Position numbers and translations under genes: made by a program. Below, in pieces: positions 45,601 through 56,457 of a stretch of 64,000 bases of DNA; the stretch's first letter is position 1; every line of letters starts with the position of its first letter. This DNA comes from Phylloscopus collybita (taxonomy: Eukaryota > Chordata > Aves > Passeriformes > Phylloscopidae): NCBI GenBank assembly GCA_027886175.1, contig JAJNNQ010000156.1, positions 434,001-498,000 on the forward strand, written 5' to 3'. A model generated the notes under the pieces. The model searched no databases. It worked only from the letters and a program-made list of their open reading frames with translations, and was not told where the DNA came from.

Positions 45601-48600
45601 CCCTCATGGCCTCCAAATTACCCTTCATAGCCCTCAATGTCCCCTCTGGAGCCCTCAATGTCCCCTCCATAGCCCTCAATGTCTCCTCTGGAGCCCTCAA
45701 TGTCCCCTCCATAGACCTCGATGTCCCCTATGGAGGCTCGAATGTCCCCTTTGTAGGCCCCAAAGTACCTTCCATAGCCCTCAATGTCCCCTCCATAGCC
45801 CTCAATGTCCCTTAAGGAGCCCCCAATGTCCCCTCCATAGCCATCAATATCCCCTCTGGAGCCCTCAATGTCCCCTGCAAAGCCCTCAATATCCCCTATG
45901 GAGCCTCCAATGTCCCCACTGTAGCCCCCAGTGTCACCTCCATAGCCCTTAATGTCCCCTACAGAGCCCCAAATGTCCCGTCTGTAACTCTCAATGTCCC
46001 TTCTGGAGCCCCCAATGTCCCCTATGGAGCCACCAATGTCCCTTCTCTAGCCCCCAATGTCCCCTCACGAGCACCCAATGTCCCCTCCATACCCCTCAAC
46101 GTCCCCTCTGTAGTCCCCAGTGTCACCTCCTTAGCCCCCAATGACCACTCCATAGCCTGCAGTGTCCCCTCCATAGCCCCTAATGTCCCCTCAGGAGCCC
46201 CCAATGTCCCCTCCATAGCCCCCAATGTCTCCTCCATAGCCCTCAATGTCCCCTCCATAGGCCTCAATGTCCCCTATGGAGCCCCCAATGTCCCCTCCAT
46301 AGCCCCCAATGTCCCCTCTAGAGCCCTCAATGTCCCCTATGGTGCCCCCAATGTCCCCTCCATAGCCCTCAATGTCCCGTCTGCAGCCCTCAATGTCCCC
46401 TATGGAGCCCCCAATGTCCCCTCCATAGATCCCAATGTTGCCTCTGGAGCCCCCAATGTCCCCTACATAGCCCCCAATATCCCCTCCATAGCGCCCAATG
46501 GCCTCTCTGGAGCCCTCAATGTCCCCTCCATAGCCCTCAATGTCCCCTCTGGAGCCCTCAATGTCCCCTCCATGGCCTTCAATGTCCCCTATGGAGCCAT
46601 CAATGTCCCCTCTGGATCCCCCAATGTCCCCCCCGTAGCCCCCAATGTCCCCTCATGGCCCCCAAAGTACCCTCCATAGCCCCCAGTGTCCCCTCTTGAG
46701 CCCCCAATGTCCCCTCTGGAGCCCTCAATGTCCCCTCCATAGACCTCAATGTCCCTTATGGAGGCCCGAATGTCCCCTTTGTAGCCCCCAAAGTACCTTC
46801 CAGAGCCCTCAATGTCCCCTCCATAGCCCTCAATGTCCCCTAAGGAGCCCCCAATGTCCCCTATGTAGCACCCAATGTCCCCTTTGTAGCCCCCAACGTA
46901 CCCTCCATAGCCATCAATGTCCCCTATGGAGCCCTCAATGTCCCCTCTGTAGCCCCCAGTATCACCTCCATAGCCCTTAATGTCCCCTATAGAGCCCCAA
47001 ATATCCCATCTGTAGCCCTCAATGTCCTCTCTGGAGCCCTCAATGTCCCCTATGGAGCCCCAAATGTCCCCTCTCTAGCCCCCAATCTCCCCTCACGAGC
47101 ACCCAATGTCCCCTCCATACCCCTCAATGACCCCTCTGTAGCCCCCAGTGTCACCTCCTTAGCCCCCAATGACCACTCCATAGCCTGCAGTGTCCACTCC
47201 ATAGCCCCTAATGTCCCCTCAGGAGCCCCCAATGTCCCCTCCATAGCCCCCAATGTCTCCTCCATAGCCCTCAGTGTCCCCTCCATAGCCCTCAATGTGC
47301 CCTATGGAGCCCCCAATGTCCCCTTTGTAGCCCCCAAAATACCCTCCATAGCCCTCAATGTCCCGTATGGAGCCCTCAATGTCCCCTATGGAGCCCCCAA
47401 TGTCCCCTCCATAGCTCCCTATGTCCTCTCCCTAGCTCTCAATGTCCCCTCTGGAGGCGCTAGTGTGATTCCATAGCCCTCAATGTCCCCTCTGGAGCCC
47501 TCAATGTCCCCTCTGTAACCCCCAGTGTCAACTCCATAGTCCCCAATGTGTCCTCCATAGCCCTCAATGTCCCGTATGGACGCCTCAATGTCCCCTATGG
47601 AGGTTCCAATGTCCCCTCCATAGACCCCAGTGTCCCCTCCAGAGCCCTTAGTGTCCCCTCCATAACCCCCAATGTCCCCTCTGGTGCGCTCAATATCCCC
47701 TCCATAGCCTTCAATGTCCCCTATGGAGCCCTCAATGTCCCCTCTGGTTCCCCAAATGTCCCCTCCGTAGCCCCCAATGTCCCCTCATGGCCTCCAAATT
47801 ACCCTTCATAGCCCTCAATGTCCCCTCTGGAGCCCTCAATGTCCCCTCCATAGCCCTCAATGTCTCCTCTGGAGCCCTCAATGTCCCCTCCATAGACCTC
47901 GATGTCCCCTATGGAGGCTCGAATGTCCCCTTTGTAGGCCCCAAAGTACCTTCCATAGCCCTCAATGTCCCCTCCATAGCCCTCAATGTCCCTTAAGGAG
48001 CCCCCAATGTCCCCTCCATAGCCATCAATATCCCCTCTGGAGCCCTCAATGTCCCCTGCAAAGCCCTCAATATCCCCTATGGAGCCTCCAATGTCCCCAC
48101 TGTAGCCCCCAGTGTCACCTCCATAGCCCTTAATGTCCCCTACAGAGCCCCAAATGTCCCGTCTGTAGCCTCCAATGTCCGCTCCATAGCCCACCATGTC
48201 CCCTCCATAGCCCTCAATGTCCCCTATGGAGCCTCCAATGTCCCCTCTGTAGCCTCCAATGTCCATTCCATAGCCCTCAATGTCCCCTCTGGAGCCTCCA
48301 ATGTCCCCTCTGGAGCCTCCAATGTCCCCTCCATAGCCCCCAATGTCCCCTCCCTAGCCCCCAATGTCCCCTTGTGAGTCCCCAATGTCCCCTCTGGAGC
48401 CTTCAATGTCCCATCTGGAGCCCTCATTGTACCCTACGGAGCCCTCAATGTCCACTCTGGAGCCCCCAATATCCCCTCTTGAGCACCCAATGTCCCCTCC
48501 ATAGCCCTCAATATCCCCTCTGTAGCCCCCTGTGTCACCTCCATAGCTCTCAATGTCCTCTATGGAGCCCCCAATGTTCCCTCTGGAGCCCTCAATGTCC

Positions 48601-49725
48601 CCTCTAGAGCCCGCAATTTCCACTATGGAGCCCCCAATGTCCCCTCCTGAGCACCCAAGGTCCCCTTAATAGCCCTCAATGTCCCCTCTGGAGACCTATA
48701 TGTCCCCTATGGAGCCCCCAATGTCCCTTCTTGAGAACCCAATGTCCCCTCAGGATCCCCCAATGTCCCCTCCACAGCCCTCAATGTCCGCTCCATAGCT
48801 CTCAATGACCTCTTCAAAGCCCTCAGTGTCCTCTCCAAAGCCCCCAACATCCCCTCTGGAGCCCCCAATGTCCCCTCCGTAGCCCACAATGTCCCCTCCA
48901 TAGCCCTCAATGTCCCCTCTGGAGCCCCCAATGTCCACTATGGAGCCCCCAATGTCCCCTCCATAGCCCCCTATGTCTTCTCCCTAGCCCTCAATGTCCC
49001 CTCTGGATCCCCCAATGTCCTCTCCGTAGCCCCCAATGTCCCCTACATAGCCCTCAATGTCGCCTCCATCGCCCTAAATGTCCCCTACTGAGCCCCCAAT
49101 ATCCCCTCCATTGCTCTCAATGGCCCCTCTGGAGCCTTCAATGTCCCCTCCATAGCCTTCAATGTCCCCTATGGATCCCAAATATCCCCTCTTGAGCCCC
49201 CAATGTCCCCTCCATAGCCGTCAACATCCCCTCTGGTGCCCTCAATATCCCCTCCATAGCCTTCAATGTCCCCTATGGAGCCCTCAATGTCCCCTCTGGT
49301 TCCCCAAATGTCCCCTCCGTAGCCCCCAATGTCCCCTCATGGCCTCCAAATTACCCTTCATAGCCCTCAATGTCCCCTCTGGAGCCCTCAATGTCCCCTC
49401 CTGAGCACCTAATATCCCCTCCACAGCCCCCAGTGTCCCCTCTTGAGCCCCTAATGTCCCCTCCATAGCCCTCAATGTCTCCTCTGGAGCCCTCAATGTC
49501 CCCTCCATAGACCTCGATGTCCCCTATGGAGGCTCGAATGTCCCCTTTGTAGGCCCCAAAGTACCTTCCATAGCCCACAATGTCCCCTCCATAGCCCTCA
49601 ATGTCCCTTAAGGAGCCCCCAATGTCCCCTCCATAGCCATCAATATCCCCTCTGGAGCCCTCAATGTCCCCTGCAAAGCCCTCAATATCCCCTATGGAGC
49701 CTCCAATGTCCCCACTGTAGCCCCG
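42621..49725 (-). repeat. 21-bp minisatellite array, G-rich strand is minus
   Basis: The unit on the minus strand has the core GGGGACATTGGGGGCT followed by a variable 5-base part (ccata, atgga, ccaga). The unit is 21 bp, a multiple of three, so long open frames of 7-residue repeats occur on both strands (GGDIGGY-like and [11 protein letters not shown]). Internal long-period copies are visible: 44,641-45,720 recurs at 48,374-49,450 (offset 3,733), and 45,540-46,000 recurs at 47,722-48,180 (offset 2,181). Confidence 0.95.
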
Positions 49726-49762
49726 ACACGCGACCAGAACTTCACAGAGACACGTGGTTCAA

Positions 49763-50043
49763 AGCGGCCCGGGGTGTTACCATGGAAACGAGAGACGCAG
49801 CGGCCCGGAAGTTATCATGGAGACGCGGGACAGAGAAGCACAGAAATTACCATAGTCACGAAGGATAGAGCGGCCCGGAGCTTACCATAGAGACGCGGGC
49901 CAGAGCGGCCCGCAAAAATACAATAGAGACGCAGGCCAGAGCGTCCCGGAAGTTAGCATAGAGATGCTGGCCAGAGCGTCCCGGAAGTTACCATCGAGAT
50001 GCAGGCTGGAGAAGCCCTAAAGTTACCATGGATACGCTGTCAA
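49763..50043 (+). repeat. 35-bp tandem repeat, eight copies
   Basis: Units start with 'agcggcccgg' or a variant ('agaagcacag', 'agcgtcccgg', 'agaagcccta'). They contain 'aagttaccatagagacgc' and are 35 or 36 bp long. The eight copies are diverged and are followed by a ninth partial one at 50,044. The repeat is CpG-rich and unrelated to the flanking minisatellite. It marks the left edge of the island. Confidence 0.9.
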
Positions 50044-50052
50044 GAGCGGCGT

Positions 50053-50196
50053 CTTTTTTTTATGTTAAAAAAACAAAACTAAACAAAACTAATACTCTTT
50101 AAAATCCTTTCACTAAACACATAAAAGATCCTACGAAAATCTCTATTAATATAAAGTTATGCGATTAATATTTTAAAATATTACAATAGCCGAGCA
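50053..50196. other. AT-rich spacer
   Basis: About 140 bp of A/T-rich sequence with no repeat unit or open frame of note, between the 35-bp repeat and the CpG-rich block. Confidence 0.7.
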
Positions 50197-50790
50197 GCCA
50201 TCTTGAGAGGGATGTCACATGACTTCCGCCCTCACTCGCCGCCATCTTGGTTGTGTCTGAAGCCACTTCCGGTTGAGACGCCATCTTTTTTGTGGCACTC
50301 TTAAGGCCCCCTCCGGCTTCAAACAGAGACGCCTGACTAAATCTACTGCTTGAACCAGGCCGCGGCATAGCTGAGCCCACAGACCCTGCCCACACACCTG
50401 GAAACGCCACGGAGAATTTAATCTGTGAAGCAGTCTGGTCGGGGTTGCGCACAGGCAGTCAGTTAGACGCCTTCGGGGTCTTTGATTTTTCCCGCCCTTT
50501 TTTCCACTCGCCGCCATCTTGGTTGTGGCTGAAGCCAGTTCTGGTCGATCCGCCATCTTTTTTGTGGCACCCTTATGGTCCCCCCGGCTCCACACAGAAG
50601 TGCCTGACTAAATCGACTGTCGGAACCCCTCGGGGGCACCGCCGAGCCTCCAGCTCGTACCCGCGCACCTGGAAACACCCCAGAAAAATCACTCTCGGCC
50701 GGCGCTGTGGTCGGGTTTTTGCGCAGGCAGCTGGCTAGATGCCACCACGGTCCTTGCTTTTTTCCCGCCCTTTTTGCCGCCATCTTGGAA
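50197..50790. promoter_or_regulatory. CpG-rich duplicated block with six YY1-type motifs
   Basis: GCCATCTT (complement AAGATGGC, the YY1 core) occurs at 50,197, 50,241, 50,280, 50,513, 50,552 and 50,779. The first full pair lies in a unit of about 270 bp that is tandemly duplicated (50,241 to 50,513 to 50,779). Shared landmarks are 'ccgccatcttggttgtg', 'acagagacgcctgactaaat' / 'acacagaagtgcctgactaa' and 'tttttcccgccctttttt'. CpG density is high and there is no canonical TATA box. YY1 sites clustered in CpG-rich DNA are typical of vertebrate promoters, so this is a candidate bidirectional promoter or a promoter-derived repeat. The open frames through it arise from the ATGGCGGC cores and are not proposed as genes. 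Confidence 0.6.
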
Positions 50791-50823
50791 ACGTCAAGCA
50801 GTGCCGGCAAGCTCACAGTCCGG

Positions 50824-51010
50824 GGCTGCCACGCGCATCGGGCTGGGCTCGGGAGAGTGCTCCAGTACCGCGCTCTGTCCACACGGTGGCAGCACTGCCC
50901 TTAAGCTCAGCCAGGGGCTGTCACACGCGTTGGGGACGGGCGCGGGAGCGCTGCAGTACCGCGCTCTGTCCACACGGTGGCAGCACTGCACCCGAGCTCA
51001 GCCCTGGGTC
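50824..51010. repeat. Two 91-bp tandem units each carrying a CTCF-like site
   Basis: Two copies of a GC-rich unit share 'gtaccgcgctctgtccacac' and continue 'ggtggcagcactgc'. The CTCF-like core 'ccacacggtggcag' lies at 50,879-50,892 and 50,970-50,983. It matches the common core CCASYAGRKGGCRS at 12 of 14 positions. Binding is inference only. Confidence 0.6.
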
Positions 51011-51069
51011 GGGGACAGGCAGAGAGCGGAGGCCAAAAAGGCGTCCAAAAATCCCCTTCCAAACATTCT

Positions 51070-52390
51070 CTAAATTAAATGCCACAACAGTCTCCCAGCC
51101 ACAACTACGAGAACCCTGTCACCAATGAAATTGAAATCAAAAAAGTCTTTAAGTTATATTTCCAAATTTTTAATCTTTTTTTTATTTTTATATTGCTATT
51201 TATAACTTACCTTTTATATTCCTATCTATATTATATCTCATATAATATATGCAACATGTAATATGATATATTGTCTTTATATTATTGATATTTTTTGTTT
51301 TATATTTCTATTTTTATTATTTATATTGTTCTATTTCTGTATTTTTTTTAAAATTCGTGTTCATGTTTTAACCAATTTTTTAAATATGAATTCATTAACC
51401 TAACACAGCAGAAGGACAATTAATTACAATTAAATTAGCCTGGTTTTCCAAGGGTAAAGATTTCATTTTTATTAAAATAATATTGGCATATTTTCTCTTT
51501 TTGTGGTTTTTTCGGGAGGTGGGCTGTTTTTCGGGGGGTTTGTTTTGTGGTGTTTTTGTTTGCTTTGGTTTGGATTTCTCTGTTAGTAAACCATGAGGTT
51601 CTGAGAGTTACAACATAAAATGCCTACTTGTTTTTATTGCTGTCTCTGAAATACACCTCGACACCAAGTTACTGCTGGTGATGCTGTACATGGGTAGAAT
51701 GAGACCTGTTGTTGGGGGTTCCAAAGAAAAACATGGCACCGCCCGCGTTCAGGATTTTTAATGGAGCAGAAAACGCAGAGGTTTTGCTGACTGCACTCTC
51801 AACCCGATCCAGACGTCCAGTGGCCATGGGTGTCGTTCTTCAGCTCCTTTCTTGCCAACAGCCAAACTTCCAGACACTCCGGGCAAGAAGGAGTAATGGG
51901 GAAAAAAAGTAAAGGAACAAAGGAATCATGAAAAAAATAAAATAAAAATATATAACAAAAAAGAGAAATAAAATTAAAATTTAAAAATTAATTTGAAAGT
52001 AAAATTTTAGTATAAAATTTCACAATTAAATTTTTTTAGTAAAACTATAAAAAGAAAAATAAGATAGAAAAGAAAAACAATAAAAAACTAAAAGCAAATA
52101 AAAAACCAAATAATATAAAAAAAATTTAAAGAAATAAAAAACAAGAAAGTACAAAAGGAATTAAAAAAAAAAAAAAAACAAAACAAAAAACTAAAATAAA
52201 AACAAAATTTGGGGGAATAAATTATAAAAACATTTAAAAAATACAGAACAAGAAATAAAATAACATGAAGCAATAAAACACAATAAAATCAAAATATAGC
52301 ATTAAAAAAACCCCAAATCAAAAAGCAATAAATAAAAAATAAAACAAACAATACCTAGAATAAAAGACAAAATTAAATAAATGCAGCTCT
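51070..52390. other. AT-rich low-complexity DNA
   Basis: A T-rich stretch (51,130-51,400) is followed by mixed sequence, then by an A-rich stretch (51,900-52,380). The latter has runs such as 'aaaaaaaaaaaaaaaaac'. The mixed part at 51,650-51,900 shows a short open frame but nothing recognisable. I see no gene. Confidence 0.75.
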
Positions 52391-53138
52391 CCCCTCGTGC
52401 CACTGCCTAACACAGCTCCGGGAATATCTGGATTCTGCAGGGGCAGGGAAAGCTTACTTTGGATGAACATCCAAATGTGCCAAGCCAGGAAAGACCCACC
52501 CCATTGTGTCCAAGGAACAGCAATTAGGCCATTTAGGATTTAAGTATTAATGGGATTTTAATGGGATAGTTAAAAATGCAGTACATATAACTTTACAGAG
52601 AGATGAATTATGGTAAATAAACACTTCGCAAGTTGGCTGGTGCTGAACAATTGGGATTTACCAACAGGAATTTGGTAAATGTCCTTGAAATGTGCCCTAC
52701 GATGAGGCAAAACTCCAACTAGGATGGAAAACTGGCATTTGCAATAAATACTCCCTTACTAAAATCAAAAAGAGGAAAAACATCAAAGGAAAGGAAGGAA
52801 AAATATCTAAATCTCATCCTGCCTGGAAGACAAGCTCAGGCATTTCTAACACTGAAAACTTTGGAAACAGTTAGCAGTTTCATGGTGGAAGTTCGTGGAA
52901 TGCTGACATAAAATCTTCTTCCTCTGCTCAGATTTTAAAGGGAAGTGAGAACTAAACATCTCAAGTAACTCCTATCCAACAATCATCTGTATTCTGTGGG
53001 AGTAACATTGCAAAGAAACTCCAGGCGTACTTGTATCTGACATCTGAAGCTCTTAGCAGAGCTGGGAAGTTTCAATAGAAGAAAAGAGCCACCACAATTG
53101 CTGGAATAACAAAATTCAACTTGGCAAACGTCAGGAAC

Positions 53139-53144
53139 TTTATT
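53139..53144 (-). promoter_or_regulatory. Possible polyadenylation signal AATAAA
   Basis: Minus-strand AATAAA within 'tttgtaaataaagttcctga'. The context resembles a 3' untranslated end, but no upstream coding exon is proven. The hexamer alone is weak evidence. Confidence 0.3.
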
Positions 53145-53155
53145 TACAAATCCAT

Positions 53156-53179
53156 GGAGGAGGAGGAGGAGGAGGAGGA
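53156..53179 (+). repeat. (GGA)8 microsatellite
   Basis: Eight perfect GGA units on the plus strand. Confidence 0.95.
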
Positions 53180-54750
53180 TGACACCAGGAACACACTCCA
53201 ACTGAAAGCAACGATTTATTTGGAAAAGGCGGGAAATCCAACTGACAGCCTCTGGTCATGGCCAAGCAATTCTCCAGGAGTCGGAGACAAAAGTGGGAAC
53301 CTTGGACTGGGACAAGGCCTTCCACTGGCCTGGCTTCCTTGGCTCTCTCCTTTTTTGCCAACTACCTGAAGAGGAAAAAAAACCAGGAATACAGTTCCAA
53401 ACCTGGGCAGGACATCCTTGGCTCAAGCAGACTGAAGCGCAACTCCCAGGGAGCGAGGCCAGGCTGTGCGCCGGGGAGCTCCGGGAATCTGGGATTGCCC
53501 ATGGCATTCAAGGGCTGGAAAAGCACAGCCAGCTGCCGGCTTTAGTGCCGGGACACAGCAAGGCCTGGCCCCAGGGGCAGCAGTTGGAGCTGGGCCTGCA
53601 GGAGAACGCCCCAAACCCAGTTTAAACATCCAGCAGGACACCCAGCACGCTCCAGGATGAAGTCAGGTGGGAGAAACCCCCCGGATGCTCCACGTTCCTC
53701 GCCGCTGGCAGCTTTGCCAGGGCCTCCCTCAAAATTCCTACCTCACCGTGCAGCTCCTACAAAACAGGAGAGCCTATGGAAACCATCCAGAAATGCACGG
53801 ATCTCCAGTTCTTAAGAGCCAAAGCGGCAGCAAAAGGTGTCCCAACTGTCCTGCAAACCAGCAGGTCTGAGGAGATGCAGGGCTCTGTTCCACAGGGGAC
53901 ACAAGTGCCCCTCAGCCAGCCAAGATTCTCTCGGGCTCTTCCCTCTGCTCCCTGCAGACACGAGCAGCAGTTTTTCCCTAGGGTTCCCCTTTCCATCAAG
54001 GCAATGACTTCTGTTCTTCTCCGACTCCATGTTCAGGAAGGAAAAAAGGAATATTAGCATTACACAGACTGTCCAGAAGGGTGTGACTGAGGCAGGATCA
54101 GCTCCCAGTCCACTGCTGCTTCTGGATTTCTGGGCAGTTCCTTCCCATCCTGCCCTTCCCAGCACCATTCCCTGGGTGCCATATCCAAAGACACCTTCTC
54201 CATGCAGCTTAAAAAGCCACAGAAACCCAAAGAAAGAAGATCAAAAATCAATTCACATGTTTCTAGTCTGGGGAGAATGAGGGAGGTCTAAAATCTGTAT
54301 TTATTTTAGAACAGTAGAGCCAATTTTAAGGACCTTGAGTATCAGTGAAGGGCAGCAAAAGCTGATAAACTCCTTTATTAAGTTAGTAGGAGCAGAAAAA
54401 CAAAGTTTTAAGATCAAGTTTTGCTGCTAAAAATTAAGGAGGTGCCATGTTGGTGTTAGTGCTTTTAACCTTCTGACATTAGAGGGTATTTGTACCATAA
54501 ATGCCTGAAGTGTCCTAAAATGATATTATGATATCCTCTATCATTCTCCCCGAAATTATCTATCTCTCAACCATATTATCAAACACAAACAAACAAACAA
54601 AATCATTCATGTTCCTGCAAACATCTGAATGCCACACAGGAGAACGTGCATTTTCATTTTGAAGTAATTTTATTTTACATTTCTCCAGAGTTCCAAGCAG
54701 AGCGTCTGTATTACTGAAGGAAAACAATACAGATCAGAGAAGCTTATCAA

Positions 54751-54832
54751 TCAGCAGTACGACGTCCCTTTCACACAGTGGGTGCACCTGTCCTCTGGAT
54801 CTCCCCTACAGTCCTGGCAGTCCATCTTTGCC
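54751..54832 (-). other. Possible small terminal exon with paired CxxC motifs
   Basis: On the minus strand 'ttttctctgtcag' is a good splice-acceptor sequence, with its AG at 54,833-54,834. The following 82 nt are open to a TGA at 54,751-54,753 and encode a short peptide containing MDCQDCRGDPEDRCTHC, with five cysteines including two CxxC pairs. I do not recognise the family. It lies downstream of the BMP3-like exon on the same strand, so it could equally be chance within that gene's 3' untranslated region. Confidence 0.25.
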
Positions 54833-55189
54833 CTGACAGAGAAAACTGCATGGTTTAAAGGGTGCTGAGATAAAGAAGGATACATTAGGAGGGCCATGGA
54901 TATAAAATAAATGAAAAGCATCTGTAAGAGTTTCTTTCCGTATACAAAATAACTTTTCTTTTGGGGTTGATTTTCATTTTTTTAAATTGACAGTCTGTAC
55001 ACAGATAAACCTTTCACCAGAAATCATTTAAAAATGCTGGTGTCACAAGGAAAAAGGAGCCACTAAACAACCCATCCTGCAAACTCATAAGCCTCTCCTC
55101 GGCTGCGGGTGTCTATCTTTGGGACCAGCCCTGCCCCGGGAGTGACACTGCTGCTGATGAGTTCAGGGCCCCCAGAGCACGGAAGAACA

Positions 55190-55455
55190 GATCACCACTT
55201 TGCCAGCTAAACCAGTGCACCGAGCGCCCCATCCAGTCCTTTCCTGAACAGCTCCACTGAGGGTGACTCCACCACTTCCCTGGGCAGCCCTTACCACTGC
55301 CTGACCATCCTTTCCATGAAAAAATTCTTCCTAATGTCCAGCCTGAACCTCCCCCGGTGCAGCTTGAGGCTATGACCTCTCGTCCTGTTGCTTGGTACCT
55401 GGGGAAGAGGCCACTCCACAATCTGGTTACAGTGTCCTTGCAGGGAGACAACCCG
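55190..55455 (-). mobile_element. CR1 LINE fragment (3' region)
   Basis: On the minus strand the sequence has the familiar CR1 3'-end blocks: 'cctcaagctgcaccggggg', 'aggttcaggctggacattag', 'gaagaattttttcatgg' and 'gggaagtggtggagtcaccc'. CR1 is the main LINE of birds and other sauropsids; truncated copies such as this are common. Exact ends are uncertain because both flanks are diverged. The overlapping 194-codon open frame is a by-product. Confidence 0.88.
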
Positions 55456-56265
55456 CAGATTATTTGCAAGTATGTTCTAGAACACGTGGAGAACAAGTCA
55501 TTCGGGCACTGCACTGAGCGTGATATTTTCATACCCCTGGCCGGCTGAGTTTCCATAGCACAAGTCAGTGATGCACTCAGTAGTCCTGTTTGCAGCTCTT
55601 CTGCCCAGGGCTGCCAGGCTCCAAAGAGCTGAATTACAGAGTACATGTCAGTGGAACTCGCACACAAGGTGAGTAACCTTGTACCAAGGAGATGCATGGT
55701 CAGGTAGGGTCATCTATAGCTTTTAGGATGTCAGATTTGTTTTGCCACCTTGCTGTACTACTCTAAAACCTAAGGCAAGAAACTTTGTTTTAAAATGAAG
55801 ACTATTGCATTTCTAGTGTTCCCCCGCCATTAGTCACCATTAGAACAGAGATAGGAATTACCAGCTTGTGCTGCTTCCAAAATCTTGTACAAAAATAGAT
55901 CACTATGTCCTTTGCGCAGTCTCAAAAATCTCCAGACTCTTCTTTCACCTCTCGCTTCCAACAGGTACGGTCAGGTCCCATTCCTGGCCTTGTGTTTCGG
56001 TCAAAACCACAGACAAATTAAGTTTGTATTCACTTTCCTTGGAATGGCTACTTGGAATCCGTTCTGTTCCCATTCTCATTGATTGCATTTCTTTACATTT
56101 CCTTTTTTTTTTGTCCAAAGGAAATGCATTGGCAGTGCAAACACAAAGTAGGTACAATGAGACTCCTGCCCACTTCCCCTCCCCAACGAGCAGGGGAGTG
56201 GCAGCACTCAGCACCCAGGCTTATTGCCAAATCACCCCAGCATTGCCAAAAGGCCTCCCAAGGCA

Positions 56266-56457
56266 TTACTTGCGTGCACAGGACTCCACTGTCATGTTGG
56301 GGTACACCTTCAGCACCACGTTTTTGTTTTCATCAAAGAATAAGATACTAAGAGAAGACATCTTGTCAGGCCCACAGCAAGGCTCGGGAATGCCAGGGAC
56401 GACTCCAACAGCTCTCACACTGCTCTGGATGGTGGCGTGGTTGGATGGCTTCATGGC
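56266..56457 (-). pseudogene. BMP3: BMP3-like terminal coding exon (TGF-beta C-terminus), probably non-functional
   Basis: The minus strand has a strong acceptor 'tttctctttcag' (AG at 56,458-56,459). A 63-codon exon follows, ending at the TAA at 56,266. The peptide contains [19 protein letters not shown] and [19 protein letters not shown], which are hallmarks of the C-terminal half of the BMP3/GDF10 branch of the TGF-beta family and closest to BMP3 in [13 protein letters not shown]. Intact family members end with a cystine-knot C-X-C. Here the last residues are SCARK, so the final cysteine is replaced by arginine. A glycine also follows the CC pair where I would expect valine. The upstream exon with the propeptide and first cysteines is not seen before the minisatellite begins at 57,222. 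The intact splice site argues for a segmental duplicate and not a processed copy. A real gene reading in from beyond the array cannot be excluded. The 3' untranslated region would run toward 54 kb. Confidence 0.75.

Larger units (their letters stand above)
52391..54300. other. Unique sequence without a recognisable gene
   Basis: Non-repetitive, moderate GC. Several open frames of 60-118 codons exist on both strands, but none shows family motifs or splice structure I can support. A GGA microsatellite and a minus-strand AATAAA lie near 53,140-53,180, so part of it may be 3' untranslated sequence of a minus-strand transcript. Confidence 0.6.

Noticed and set aside
50165..50882. Minus-strand open frames with recurring KKM and TKMAA peptides in the CpG-rich block
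   Set aside because: The repeated peptides come from the duplicated ATGGCGGC motif cores. There is no splice structure or family signal, and a regulatory reading is simpler.
52088..52273. Minus-strand open frame rich in F, L and I (membrane-like)
   Set aside because: It is the translation of an A-rich low-complexity stretch.
55113..55697. Minus-strand open frame of 194 codons
   Set aside because: It runs through a CR1 3' region that is non-coding in the intact element. The frame is not that of the CR1 reverse transcriptase.
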